Origin: Saccharothrix longispora | GTDB taxonomy: Bacteria > Actinomycetota > Actinomycetes > Mycobacteriales > Pseudonocardiaceae | Assembly: GCF_030852425.1 (NCBI RefSeq) | Contig: NZ_NSDM01000008.1 | Location: 62,001-126,000 of the forward strand | Reading direction: 5' to 3' | DNA length: 64,000 nucleotides | Shown here: positions 15,670 through 23,230 of the stretch, in pieces | Numbering within the stretch: the stretch's first letter is position 1 | Layout of the letters: every line of letters begins with the position of its first letter | Position numbers and translations under genes: made by a program | Notes under the pieces: generated by a model | What the model was told of the DNA's origin: nothing | The model's input: the letters and a program-made list of their open reading frames with translations, nothing else | Database searches by the model: none

Positions 15670-16175
15670 CGCCGCCAGACCAGCACCGGCCCCTCGACGG
15701 TCCTGCTATCGCCCACGTGCGCGAAGCCCAGCTTCTCCGCGACGCGCTGGGAGGGCGTGTTGTCGGGGTCGGTGATGATCACCACCGGACGGTCCGGCCG
15801 GGCGGGGCCCGCCCACTCGACGGCCGCGCGTGCCATCTCGGGTGCGTAGCCCCGGCCCCAGTGCCGGGGGCGGAACCGGTAGAACAGGTTGAGCGCCGGT
15901 TCCCCGTCCAACTCGTGGTGGCGCAGCCCGCCGAAGCCGATGACCTCCCCGGTCTCCGGCAGCTCCACCGCCCAGTACCCGATGCCGTCGCGCGCCCAGT
16001 GGGCCTGCCACTCCACCAGCATCGCCGCCGCCTGCTCCGCGGACGGCGAGCCGGCCGGGTTGAAGCGGTTCGTCCCCGGATCGGACAGCACGGCGATCGC
16101 GGAGCGCACGTCACCCGGCCCGACGCGCCTGAGCAGCAGGCGGTCGGTGCGGATCAGCTCCGGGTTCGAGGTCAT
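15645..16175 (-). CDS. GNAT-family N-acetyltransferase (RimJ/RimL-like)
   Basis: This 176-residue protein has the RimJ-type opening (IRTDRLLLRRVGPGD), beta strands ending IGFGGLRHH, an acetyl-CoA loop (RHWGRGYAPEMARAAVEWA) and a final NTPSQRVAEKLGF motif. It transfers an acetyl group from acetyl-CoA to an amine, possibly a protein N-terminus, amino acid or drug. ATG 16175 is clear. It is divergent from the 16214 hydrolase. Confidence 0.85.
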   Translation of the reverse strand: MTSNPELIRTDRLLLRRVGPGDVRSAIAVLSDPGTNRFNPAGSPSAEQAAAMLVEWQAHWARDGIGYWAVELPETGEVIGFGGLRHHELDGEPALNLFYRFRPRHWGRGYAPEMARAAVEWAGPARPDRPVVIITDPDNTPSQRVAEKLGFAHVGDSRTVEGPVLVWRRQEATMVT

Positions 16176-16200
16176 GGTCGCGACGGTAACGGGGGTCACC

Positions 16201-16214
16201 GACAATCCCGGGTG
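16201..16214 (+). promoter_or_regulatory. Predicted leaderless promoter -10 box
   Basis: GACAAT at 16201-16206 lies 7 bases before GTG 16214. There is no Shine-Dalgarno before the gene. Confidence 0.4.
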
Positions 16215-16924
16215 TGGATTCCCTCCCCCTGGTGCTGCTGCACGCCTTCCCGCTCGACTCACGGATGTGGGACGGGGTGCGTGACCAGCTGAAACCCGTC
16301 ACGATCGACCAGCGCGGCGGCGACCGTTCACCCGATCTGGTGGTCATCGCGGAGGACGTGCTGGCCGAGCTGGACCGGCTCGGCGTCGAGCGCGCCGTGG
16401 TCGGCGGCTGCTCCATGGGCGGCTACGTGGCGATGGCCCTGCTCCGGCGCGCGCCGGAGCGGGTCGCGGGGCTCGTGCTGGCCGACACGCGGGCCGGCGC
16501 GGACACCGACGAGGCCAGGGCGAACCGGCTGGCGATGGCCGAGCGGGTGGAGGCCGAGGGCGTCGGCTGGGTGCCCGACGCGGTGGTCCCCGGGCTCCTC
16601 GGCCCCGACCCGGACGACGCCGTGGTCGAGCGGGTGCGGGAGCTGGTGCTGGCCCGCGACCCGGCCGAGGTGGCGTGGGCGCAGCGGGCCATGGCCGCGC
16701 GACCGGACTCGACGGGGCTGCTCGCGGACGTCGACGTGCCGGCCCTGGTGCTGGTGGGGGAGCACGACCGGCTCACACCGCCCGCGACCGCCCGCGGGAT
16801 GGCGGCGGTGCTGCGGCGGGTGGACTGCGTGGAGCTGCCCGGCGTGGGCCACCTGACGCCCTTGGAGGCCCCGGAGGCGTTCGCGGCGGCCGTGGTGGCG
16901 TGGTGGCAGCGCGTCGACCTGTGA
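16214..16924 (+). CDS. Alpha/beta hydrolase
   Basis: This compact 236-residue hydrolase has the LLHAFPLDSRMWDGV oxyanion segment, a GGCSMGGYVAM nucleophile elbow, Asp in VGEHDRLTPP and a C-terminal His (GVGHLTPLEAPEAF). This is the pattern of MhpC/PcaD-like esterases and enol-lactone hydrolases. The GTG start is supported by a -10 box immediately upstream. A strong shared terminator follows. Its substrate is not evident. Confidence 0.83.
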   Translation: MDSLPLVLLHAFPLDSRMWDGVRDQLKPVTIDQRGGDRSPDLVVIAEDVLAELDRLGVERAVVGGCSMGGYVAMALLRRAPERVAGLVLADTRAGADTDEARANRLAMAERVEAEGVGWVPDAVVPGLLGPDPDDAVVERVRELVLARDPAEVAWAQRAMAARPDSTGLLADVDVPALVLVGEHDRLTPPATARGMAAVLRRVDCVELPGVGHLTPLEAPEAFAAAVVAWWQRVDL

Positions 16925-16927
16925 GGA

Positions 16928-16968
16928 CGCGCACGGCCCCGGTGACGAGGCCACCGGGGCCGTGCGCG
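16928..16968. terminator. Bidirectional terminator between convergent genes
   Basis: A perfect 17-bp stem (16928-16944 with 16952-16968, core CACGGCCCCGGTG) with a 7-base loop fills the gap between the convergent hydrolase and coiled-coil genes. Confidence 0.8.
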
Positions 16969-16977
16969 ATCGGACCG

Positions 16978-18201
16978 CTAGCGCTTACCGGCCTGGGCCT
17001 TCGGGTTCGGCCGGGCGATCTTCTGGGTCGGGCCGTCCGGGCCGGGCTTCGCGCCGGGCGCCGGGGCAGGTGACGCGCCACCCGCGGGCTTCGGCTCTTC
17101 CGCGGCCACCGGGGCAGCCGCCACCGGAGCAGCGGTGGCGGGGGCGGCCGCGGCGGGGGCAGCGGCGACCGGAGCGGGCGCCGGGGTCACGGCCTGCGGC
17201 TTCTCCTCCTCGAGCGGGTCCAGCAGCGGCGTCACGTCGTGCAGGGCGGTGCGGACCGAGTGCAGCTGCTGCGACAGCCGGTTGCGCAGCTGGCGGAGCG
17301 CCTCGACCTTCTGGGTGGCCTGGGTGACGCGCCGGTTCGCCTCCTCGGTGGCCTCCCGGACGCGGCGGTTGGCCTCGTCGGTCGCCTCCTGGACGCGCGC
17401 GGTCGCCTCGCTGATCGAGTCGTGGCGGCGCCGGTTGGCCTCCTCGGTGGCCTCCCGCACCAGCCGCTGCGCCTCGGCGGTCGACGCCGCCTGCTCCTGG
17501 GCGACCTGCGCGCGCACGCGGGCCGCCTCCTCGGAGGCCTCGCGCACCCGCCGGTCGGCCTCGCCCTTCGACGCCGCCTCGCTCTCGGCCAGGGTCTTCA
17601 TCGACTCGACCCGGCGCGCGGCCATCGCGATCTCGAAGTCCTCCTCGACCGTGGTCCGGCGCCGGAGCGACTCCGCGTCGAGCGCGGCCGCCGCCTCGCG
17701 GGCGTCGCCCACGATCTTCTCGGCCTCGGCGCGGGCCTTCTCCAGGACGCCCCGGTGCTCGGCCTCCATCTCGGCGCGCCGCTGCTCCTGGTCCGCGATC
17801 AGCTTCTCGTACCGGGTGCGCAGGGCCGCCGCGTCGGCCTCCGCCTTGGCGCGGATGTGGCCGCCCTCGGCCTCGGCGCGCGCCTTGATCTCGTTGGCCT
17901 CGTCCTGGGCGAGGCGCAGCATCCGCTGCAACCGCTCGCTCAGGCCCTCCAGCGTGGTCGGCGGCAGCGACAACCGCTCGACCTGGCCGCGCAGCTCGCC
18001 GACCTCCGAACGGGCCGCCTCCAGCTGGCGGGCGAGGTCGTTGGTCTGCGACACCGCCGCGTCGCGGTCGGCCGCGAGCAGGCGCAGGTCGGAGTCCAGT
18101 CGTTCCAGGTGGTCCTCGACCTGGGCGCGGTCGTACCCGCGCTTGACGATGTCGAAGCCGGAGCCCAGGGGGACAAGGTCACGGTCGTCGGCGAGGCCCA
18201 T
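16978..18201 (-). CDS. DivIVA-like coiled-coil protein
   Basis: This 407-residue protein starts MGLADDRDLVPLGSGFDIVKRGYDRAQVEDHLERLD, matching the N-terminal DivIVA/Wag31 membrane-binding module. A long charged coiled coil spans about residues 45-325. It contains near-perfect 11-residue repeats of the type REATEEANRRV around 265-320. The last 80 residues are an Ala/Pro-rich flexible tail. Relatives in actinomycetes are often mislabelled cellulose-binding protein; the better-known ones scaffold polar growth and the cell envelope. No enzymatic motif is visible. It is convergent with the hydrolase gene. Confidence 0.78.
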   Translation of the reverse strand: MGLADDRDLVPLGSGFDIVKRGYDRAQVEDHLERLDSDLRLLAADRDAAVSQTNDLARQLEAARSEVGELRGQVERLSLPPTTLEGLSERLQRMLRLAQDEANEIKARAEAEGGHIRAKAEADAAALRTRYEKLIADQEQRRAEMEAEHRGVLEKARAEAEKIVGDAREAAAALDAESLRRRTTVEEDFEIAMAARRVESMKTLAESEAASKGEADRRVREASEEAARVRAQVAQEQAASTAEAQRLVREATEEANRRRHDSISEATARVQEATDEANRRVREATEEANRRVTQATQKVEALRQLRNRLSQQLHSVRTALHDVTPLLDPLEEEKPQAVTPAPAPVAAAPAAAAPATAAPVAAAPVAAEEPKPAGGASPAPAPGAKPGPDGPTQKIARPNPKAQAGKR

Positions 18202-18270
18202 GCCGTGCACGCTACCCGCTCCCGGTGCGCGGCGGTCACCCGAGCGCCGCACACCGGGGGTGGTTTCGCT

Positions 18271-19584
18271 TTAGACGCCCCGGAATCGGTTGATCCCGGA
18301 CAGGTGCGCCGCCCGCATCTCGTGGTCGCGGACGCCCAGGCCCTCCTCGGGGGCCAGCGCCAGCACGCCGACCTTGCCCTGGTGGGTGTTGCGGTGCACG
18401 TCGTGCGCGGCCTGCCCGGTGTCCTCCAACGAGTACACCTTGGACAGTGTCGGGTGGATCTTCCCCTTGGCGACCAACCGGTTGGCCTCCCACGCCTCGC
18501 GGTAGTTCGCGAAGTGGGAGCCGATGATCCGCTTGAGGTGCATCCACAGGTAGCGGTTGTCGTACTGGTGCAGGAAGCCGCTGGTCGAGGCGCAGGTCAC
18601 GATGGTCCCGCCGCGCTTGGCGACGTAGACGGACGCGCCGAACGTCTCCCGGCCGGGGTGCTCGAACACGATGTCCGGGTCGTCGCCGCCGGTCAGCTCG
18701 CGGATCTTCGCGCCGAGCCGCTTCCACTCGCGCGGGTCCTGCTCGTGCTCGTCCTTCCAGAACCGGTAGCCCTCCGCGCTGCGGTCGATGATCAGCTCGG
18801 CGCCCATCCGGCGGCAGATCTCCGCCTTCTCCGGGGACGACACGACGCACACCGGGGTCGCCCCGCCGTTCAGCGCGAACTGCGTGGCGTAGGAGCCGAG
18901 GCCGCCGGAGGCGCCCCAGATCAGGACGGTGTCGCCCTGCTTCATGTTCGCGCCGTTCGTCGACACGAGCTGCCGGTAGGCGGTGGAGTTCACCAGACCG
19001 GGCGACGCCGCCTCCTCCCACGTGAGGTGGGCGGGCATCGGCATCAGCTGGTTGGCCTTGACCAGGGCGATCTCGGCGAGGCCGCCGTAGTTCGTCTCGA
19101 AGCCCCAGATGCGCTGCTCCGGGTCGAGCATGGTGTCGCCGTGGCCGTCCGGGTGCTCCAGCTGCACGTCGAGGCAGTGCGCGACCACCCGGTCACCGGG
19201 CTTCCAGGCGTTGACGCCAGGGCCGGTGCGCAGCACGACGCCCGCCAGGTCGGAGCCGACGACGTGGAACGGCTGGTCGTGGCGACCGCCGTACTTCTTC
19301 AGGAACGAGAAGGTCGACACCGGCTCGAAGATCGAGGTCCACACGGTGTTGTAGTTGATCGCGCTGGCCATCACGGCCACCAGCGCCTCGCCCGGACCCA
19401 GTTCCGGCGTGCGCACCTCGTCGACGTGCAGCGACCGGCGCGGGTCCTTGTCCTTGGTGGCGAGGCCCTCGAACATGCCCGCCTCGTCGGCGTGCACCGT
19501 CACACCTCGGTAGGTCTCCGGTACGTCGAGCGATCCGATCGCGTCCGTTTCGTCGGCCAGGATCGCGTCGAGGATCTTCTGCAC
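18271..19584 (-). CDS. ccr: Crotonyl-CoA carboxylase/reductase
   Basis: This 437-residue member of the zinc-free medium-chain dehydrogenase family is close to the family's usual length of about 445. It makes ethylmalonyl-CoA from crotonyl-CoA, CO2 and NADPH, the defining step of the ethylmalonyl-CoA pathway and a source of polyketide extender units. Family marks are INYNTVWTSIFEP, HVVGSDLAGVV, the NADPH motif WGASGGLGSYATQFA and EHPGRETFGASV. GTG 19584 is set by GGGAGGGAAC upstream. mce lies upstream on the same strand, acetyl-CoA acetyltransferase is divergent beyond it, and a perfect dyad lies in the promoter. Confidence 0.95.
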   Translation of the reverse strand: MQKILDAILADETDAIGSLDVPETYRGVTVHADEAGMFEGLATKDKDPRRSLHVDEVRTPELGPGEALVAVMASAINYNTVWTSIFEPVSTFSFLKKYGGRHDQPFHVVGSDLAGVVLRTGPGVNAWKPGDRVVAHCLDVQLEHPDGHGDTMLDPEQRIWGFETNYGGLAEIALVKANQLMPMPAHLTWEEAASPGLVNSTAYRQLVSTNGANMKQGDTVLIWGASGGLGSYATQFALNGGATPVCVVSSPEKAEICRRMGAELIIDRSAEGYRFWKDEHEQDPREWKRLGAKIRELTGGDDPDIVFEHPGRETFGASVYVAKRGGTIVTCASTSGFLHQYDNRYLWMHLKRIIGSHFANYREAWEANRLVAKGKIHPTLSKVYSLEDTGQAAHDVHRNTHQGKVGVLALAPEEGLGVRDHEMRAAHLSGINRFRGV

Positions 19585-19654
19585 GGCGTTCCCTCCCAGG
19601 TCGGGGGTGCTTCGAGATGTCGTGGCGCTCAAGAGGTCCACGCGGGTTGCCGGA

Positions 19655-19672
19655 GGTTACCCACGGGTAACC
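19655..19672. promoter_or_regulatory. Perfect dyad operator GGTTACCC-AC-GGGTAACC before ccr
   Basis: This 18-base perfect inverted repeat lies 71 bases upstream of the ccr start, in the 178-base gap between mce and ccr. It is the strongest member of the YTAC-N6-GTAR set. Confidence 0.65.
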
Positions 19673-19762
19673 GATTCAGAAGACATGCTGTGAGCCACCG
19701 CACTGAAGCTTCCGCCGAACGGCCGACCGCCGATGGGTCGCCGGCGCCGGACCGCCGCCCGT

Positions 19763-20206
19763 TCAGTGACCGGGGGCGGGTTCGACCAGCTCCACGAGCA
19801 CGCCGCCCGCGTCCTTGGGGTGCACGAAGTTGACCCGGCTGTCGGACGTGCCGCGCCGCGCCTCCTCGTACAGCAGGCGCAGCCCCCGGGCGCGCAGCGC
19901 GTCGGCCGCGGCGTCCACATCGGACACCCGGTAGGCCAGTTGCTGGAGTCCGGGGCCGGACCGGCCGATGAACTTCGCGATCGTCGACTCGGGGGTCAGC
20001 GGTGCGAGCAGCTGCACGGCGGTGCCGCCGCCGTCGTCGCCGGGGGCGCGCAGCATGGCCTCGCGCACGCCCTGCTCCTCGTTGACCTCCTCGTGCGCGA
20101 CCTCCAGGCCGAAGTGCTCGCGGTGGAACGCGATCGCGGTGTCGAGGTCGGGCACGGCGATGCCCACGTGGTCGATGGCGGTGACGAAGCCGCGGAGTTC
20201 TTCCAT
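19763..20206 (-). CDS. mce: Methylmalonyl-CoA (ethylmalonyl-CoA) epimerase
   Basis: This 147-residue vicinal-oxygen-chelate protein has two beta-alpha-beta-beta-beta modules. Metal ligands are expected at His13 (IDHVGIAV), in the TAVQLLAPL strand and at the final glutamate (VLVELVEPA). The third module reads GLQQLAYRV where many epimerases have GLHH, a variant I believe is common in actinobacteria. It racemises (2R)/(2S)-methylmalonyl-CoA or ethylmalonyl-CoA, upstream of the B12-dependent mutase that MeaB protects. ATG 20206 is clear. It is divergent from the acetyl-CoA acetyltransferase gene. Confidence 0.9.
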   Translation of the reverse strand: MEELRGFVTAIDHVGIAVPDLDTAIAFHREHFGLEVAHEEVNEEQGVREAMLRAPGDDGGGTAVQLLAPLTPESTIAKFIGRSGPGLQQLAYRVSDVDAAADALRARGLRLLYEEARRGTSDSRVNFVHPKDAGGVLVELVEPAPGH

Positions 20207-20261
20207 GCCGCGAACATAACGCCCGAATCGGTGCAGGTCCCGTTGTGCGGCGTCTCACAAG

Positions 20262-20277
20262 GCTACTCTTCGGTAAC
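20262..20277. promoter_or_regulatory. Dyad operator GCTAC-TCTTCG-GTAAC between mce and the thiolase gene
   Basis: This CTAC-N6-GTAA site is centred in the 123-base gap between divergent mce and acetyl-CoA acetyltransferase genes, so it could control both. A TGTTAACA palindrome lies about 17 bases further on. Confidence 0.55.
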
Positions 20278-20329
20278 CCTGGGTATCGTGGCGTGTTAAC
20301 AACCGCTTACACCCGCTGTGGAGGCTGCT

Positions 20330-21517
20330 GTGTCCGGTTCCGTCATCGTCGCCGGGGCCCGTACCCCGATGGGGCGACTGCTCGGATCGTTGAAGGACTT
20401 CTCCGGCGCCCAGCTCGGCGGCGTCGCGATCAAGGCGGCGCTGGAGCGGGCGGGGGTCGCGCCCGAGCAGGTCCAGTACGTGATCATGGGCCAGGTGCTG
20501 ACCGCAGGCGCGGGCCAGATCCCGGCGCGCCAGGCGGCGGTGAACGCCGGCATCCCGATGACCGTGCCCGCGCTGACCGTCAACAAGGTCTGCCTGTCCG
20601 GCATCGACGCCATCGCGCTGGCCGACCAGCTGATCCGCGCGGGTGAGTTCGACATCGTCGTCGCGGGCGGTCAGGAGTCCATGACCCAGGCGCCGCACCT
20701 GCTGCAGAAGTCGCGCGGCGGCTTCAAGTTCGGTGACGTCGCCATGCTCGACCACATGTCCCACGACGGCCTGTTCTGCGCCTTCGACCAGGTCGCGATG
20801 GGCATGTCCACGGAGAAGTTCAACGCGCGCCACGACCTGACCCGCGAGGAGCAGGACGCGTTCTCCGCCCGCTCGCACCGGCTGGCCGCGAAGGCCGCCG
20901 AGAACGGCGTGTTCGACGAGGAGATCGCCCCCGTCACCATCCCGCAGCGCAAGGGCGACCCGGTCGTGTTCGCCAAGGACGAGGGCGTGCGCGGCGACAC
21001 CACGGCGGAGACGCTGGCCAAGCTGCGCCCGGCGTTCGCCCCCGACGGCACCATCACGGCGGGCTCGGCGTCGCAGATCTCCGACGGCGCGGCGGCCGTG
21101 GTCGTGATGAGCAAGGCCAAGGCCGAGGAGCTGGGCCTGACCTGGCTCGCCGAGATCGGCGCGCACGGCGTGGTGGCCGGCCCGGACGCCGGCCTGCACC
21201 AGCAGCCGTCGAACGCGATCAGGGCCGCGTGCGCCAAGGAGGGCATCGACCCGGCCGACCTGGACCTGGTCGAGATCAACGAGGCGTTCGCCGCGGTCGG
21301 CATCGTCTCCATGCGCGAACTCGGCCTGACCGAGGACAAGGTCAACGTCAACGGCGGCGCGATCGCGCTGGGCCACCCGATCGGCATGTCCGGCGCGCGC
21401 ATCGCGCTGCACCTCGCGCTGGAGCTGAAGCGCCGCGGCGGCGGCGTGGGCGCGGCGGCGCTGTGCGGCGGCGGCGGGCAGGGCGACGCGCTGATCGTGC
21501 GCGTGCCCAAGGCCTGA
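20330..21517 (+). CDS. Acetyl-CoA C-acetyltransferase (thiolase)
   Basis: This 395-residue thiolase condenses two acetyl-CoA into acetoacetyl-CoA, or runs in reverse. The three catalytic residues are visible: Cys88 (VNKVCLSG), His349 (ALGHPIG) and Cys379 ([11 protein letters not shown]). The GTG at 20330 is chosen because GGAGG sits five bases upstream; GTG 20318 would add four residues. meaB follows 27 bases downstream on the same strand. Together with the dehydrogenase at 11653, the hydratase at 60498 and ccr it can carry acetyl-CoA to ethylmalonyl-CoA. Confidence 0.95.
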   Translation: MSGSVIVAGARTPMGRLLGSLKDFSGAQLGGVAIKAALERAGVAPEQVQYVIMGQVLTAGAGQIPARQAAVNAGIPMTVPALTVNKVCLSGIDAIALADQLIRAGEFDIVVAGGQESMTQAPHLLQKSRGGFKFGDVAMLDHMSHDGLFCAFDQVAMGMSTEKFNARHDLTREEQDAFSARSHRLAAKAAENGVFDEEIAPVTIPQRKGDPVVFAKDEGVRGDTTAETLAKLRPAFAPDGTITAGSASQISDGAAAVVVMSKAKAEELGLTWLAEIGAHGVVAGPDAGLHQQPSNAIRAACAKEGIDPADLDLVEINEAFAAVGIVSMRELGLTEDKVNVNGGAIALGHPIGMSGARIALHLALELKRRGGGVGAAALCGGGGQGDALIVRVPKA

Positions 21518-21544
21518 CCCGGGGTCGGGCGGGAGGCCGGCGGC

Positions 21545-22510
21545 GTGGCCCGCACCGTTGACGTGGCAGGACTGGTCGACCGCGCGCGCGAAGGACAACC
21601 GCGCGCGGTCGCCAGGCTCATCTCGCTCGTGGAGGACGCCGGCCCGGAGCTGCGCGACGTGGCCGCCGCGCTGGCGCCGCACTGCGGGAACGCGCGGGTC
21701 GTCGGGCTGACCGGCGCACCCGGCGTCGGCAAGTCCACCTGCACGTCCGCGCTGGTCAAGGCGTACCGGGAACGCGGTGAACGGGTCGGGGTGCTGGCCG
21801 TCGACCCGTCGTCGCCGTTCTCCGGCGGCGCGCTGCTCGGCGACCGGGTGCGGATGGGGGAGCACAGCACCGACCCCGGCGTGTTCATCCGGTCCATGGC
21901 CACCCGAGGCCACCTCGGCGGCCTGTCCTGGGCCACGCCGCAGGCGTTGCGCGTGCTCGACGCGGCGGGTTGCGACGTGGTGCTCGTGGAGACCGTCGGC
22001 GTCGGGCAGTCCGAGGTCGAGGTGGTGTCGCTGGCCGACACCGCGGTCGTGCTCCTCGCGCCCGGCATGGGCGACGGCATCCAGGCCGCGAAGGCGGGCG
22101 TGCTGGAGATCGCCGACGTGTTCGTGGTGAACAAGGCCGACCGCGACGGCGCCGACCGGACCGCCCGCGACCTCAAGCACGCGATCTCCCTGGGGCGCCG
22201 GGAGCGCGAGGGCGGCCTGTGGCGGCCACCCGTGGTGAAGGCGGTGGCGTCGCGCGGCGAGGGCGTCCACGACGTCGTGGACGCCGTCGACGCCCACCAC
22301 GCGTGGCTGGTCGAACGAGGCGAACTGGCCCGGCGCCGCGCGGTGCGCGCGGCGCGGGAGGTCGAGGCCATCGCCGTCGAGCGGCTGCGGTCGCGCTTCG
22401 GCGGACTGCGCGGCGGCGCGGACCTGGAAACCCTGGCCGAGAGCGTCGCGGCGGGTGAGCTGGACCCCTACGCCGCCGCCGACCGGCTCGTCGAGGGAGT
22501 GGGGGCGTAG
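21545..22510 (+). CDS. meaB: Methylmalonyl-CoA mutase-associated GTPase MeaB
   Basis: This 321-residue G3E-type GTPase loads and protects the cobalamin of methylmalonyl-CoA (or ethylmalonyl-CoA) mutase. Visible are the P-loop GAPGVGKST near residue 57, the SPFSGGALLGDRVRM switch region, VETVGVGQSE and the guanine-specificity NKAD motif. The C-terminal helical arm, used for dimerisation, is complete. GTG 21545 has GGGAGG upstream. It is probably cotranscribed with the thiolase; the mutase itself is not in the window. Confidence 0.93.
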   Translation: MARTVDVAGLVDRAREGQPRAVARLISLVEDAGPELRDVAAALAPHCGNARVVGLTGAPGVGKSTCTSALVKAYRERGERVGVLAVDPSSPFSGGALLGDRVRMGEHSTDPGVFIRSMATRGHLGGLSWATPQALRVLDAAGCDVVLVETVGVGQSEVEVVSLADTAVVLLAPGMGDGIQAAKAGVLEIADVFVVNKADRDGADRTARDLKHAISLGRREREGGLWRPPVVKAVASRGEGVHDVVDAVDAHHAWLVERGELARRRAVRAAREVEAIAVERLRSRFGGLRGGADLETLAESVAAGELDPYAAADRLVEGVGA

Positions 22511-22528
22511 GGGGCCGGCTCACCCGCC

Positions 22529-22651
22529 GGCTCACCCGGCGAGTCCCACACCCAGGACCCGGGAGTCCGACATTCGCGACCCGGGCGGTGGACTCCCGCG
22601 ACCTGGGCGTTGGACTCGCCCGGCTCGGGGGTTGGACTCGCCGGGTGAGCC
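22529..22651. repeat. Nested inverted-repeat intergenic element
   Basis: The gap between meaB and the oxidase gene (22511-22759) holds 18-base arms GGCTCACCCGGCGAGTCC (22529-22546) and their exact reverse complement (22634-22651). Inside is a second pair: CCCAGG...GGGAGTCC at about 22551-22568, answered by GGACTCCC...CCTGGG at about 22590-22606. The inner unit GGGAGTCC...CCCAGG recurs as a hairpin at 56102-56141, so this is probably a dispersed palindromic repeat of the genome. Confidence 0.65.
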
Positions 22652-22759
22652 GGGGATCGCCCGTCCGGGTGGGGAAGACAAGGGGGACTTCCGCCTCTAG
22701 GCGGGACGCCCACGGGGCAGGAGGATTCGGTCCGGCAACCGGGGGATGAAGAGGGTGCG

Positions 22760-23158
22760 ATGTACGACGCCGCTGGACTTCAGCTCCTCTCCCGCGAGGA
22801 GTGCATGCAGCTGCTGCGGACGGCCGTCATCGGGCGGCTCGTCTACACCGACCGCGCCCTGCCGGTCGTCCACCCCGTGCCGTACGTCGTCGACGGCGAG
22901 ACCGTCGTGCTTCGCGTTCCCGAGGGCAGTTCCACGCTGGTCGCGCGCGACACGATCGTCGCGTTCCAGATCGACGACATCGCCCACGACCTGTCCAAGG
23001 GCTGGTCGGTGATGGTGGTCGGGCACGTCACCGAGGCCGTCGACGAGGTGGACCTGGCGCGCCTGCGCGAGCTTCCCCTGGCCGCCCGCCGCCACGGCAG
23101 ACCCGACCACTACCTCGTCGTGGACCTGGAAGTGCTCACGGGTCGTCGCATCCCGTAG
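22760..23158 (+). CDS. Pyridoxamine 5'-phosphate oxidase-fold flavin/F420-binding protein
   Basis: This 132-residue protein has the split beta-barrel fold of the PNPOx-like family: LLRTAVIGRLVYTDRALPVVHPVPYVVDG, then VLRVPEGSSTLVARDTIVAFQIDDI and GWSVMVVGHV. Members bind FMN, F420 or heme and often sit beside DevS/DevR-type two-component genes, as here. ATG 22760 follows GAGGG. The actual cofactor and substrate are unknown. Confidence 0.8.
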   Translation: MYDAAGLQLLSREECMQLLRTAVIGRLVYTDRALPVVHPVPYVVDGETVVLRVPEGSSTLVARDTIVAFQIDDIAHDLSKGWSVMVVGHVTEAVDEVDLARLRELPLAARRHGRPDHYLVVDLEVLTGRRIP

Positions 23159-23230
23159 CGGAAAGCGCTACTCTCAGTGGCCCCCGCGCGGTCGTCAGCG
23201 CAGCCCCCACAGCCCGAGGGCGGTTCCACG

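Noticed and set aside
19673..19762. Small gene between mce and ccr on either strand
   Set aside because: Frames here lack starts with ribosome-binding sites and the gap is explained by the ccr promoter and operator.
23156..23172. GTAGCG-N5-CGCTAC inverted repeat after the PNPOx-like gene
   Set aside because: It is short, includes the stop codon and overlaps the kinase promoter. It could be chance and does not match the YTAC-N6-GTAR spacing.
23177..23230. Start of the histidine kinase at GTG 23177
   Set aside because: The TACTCT -10 box at 23169-23174 puts the transcription start after this codon. GTG 23231 has a ribosome-binding site.
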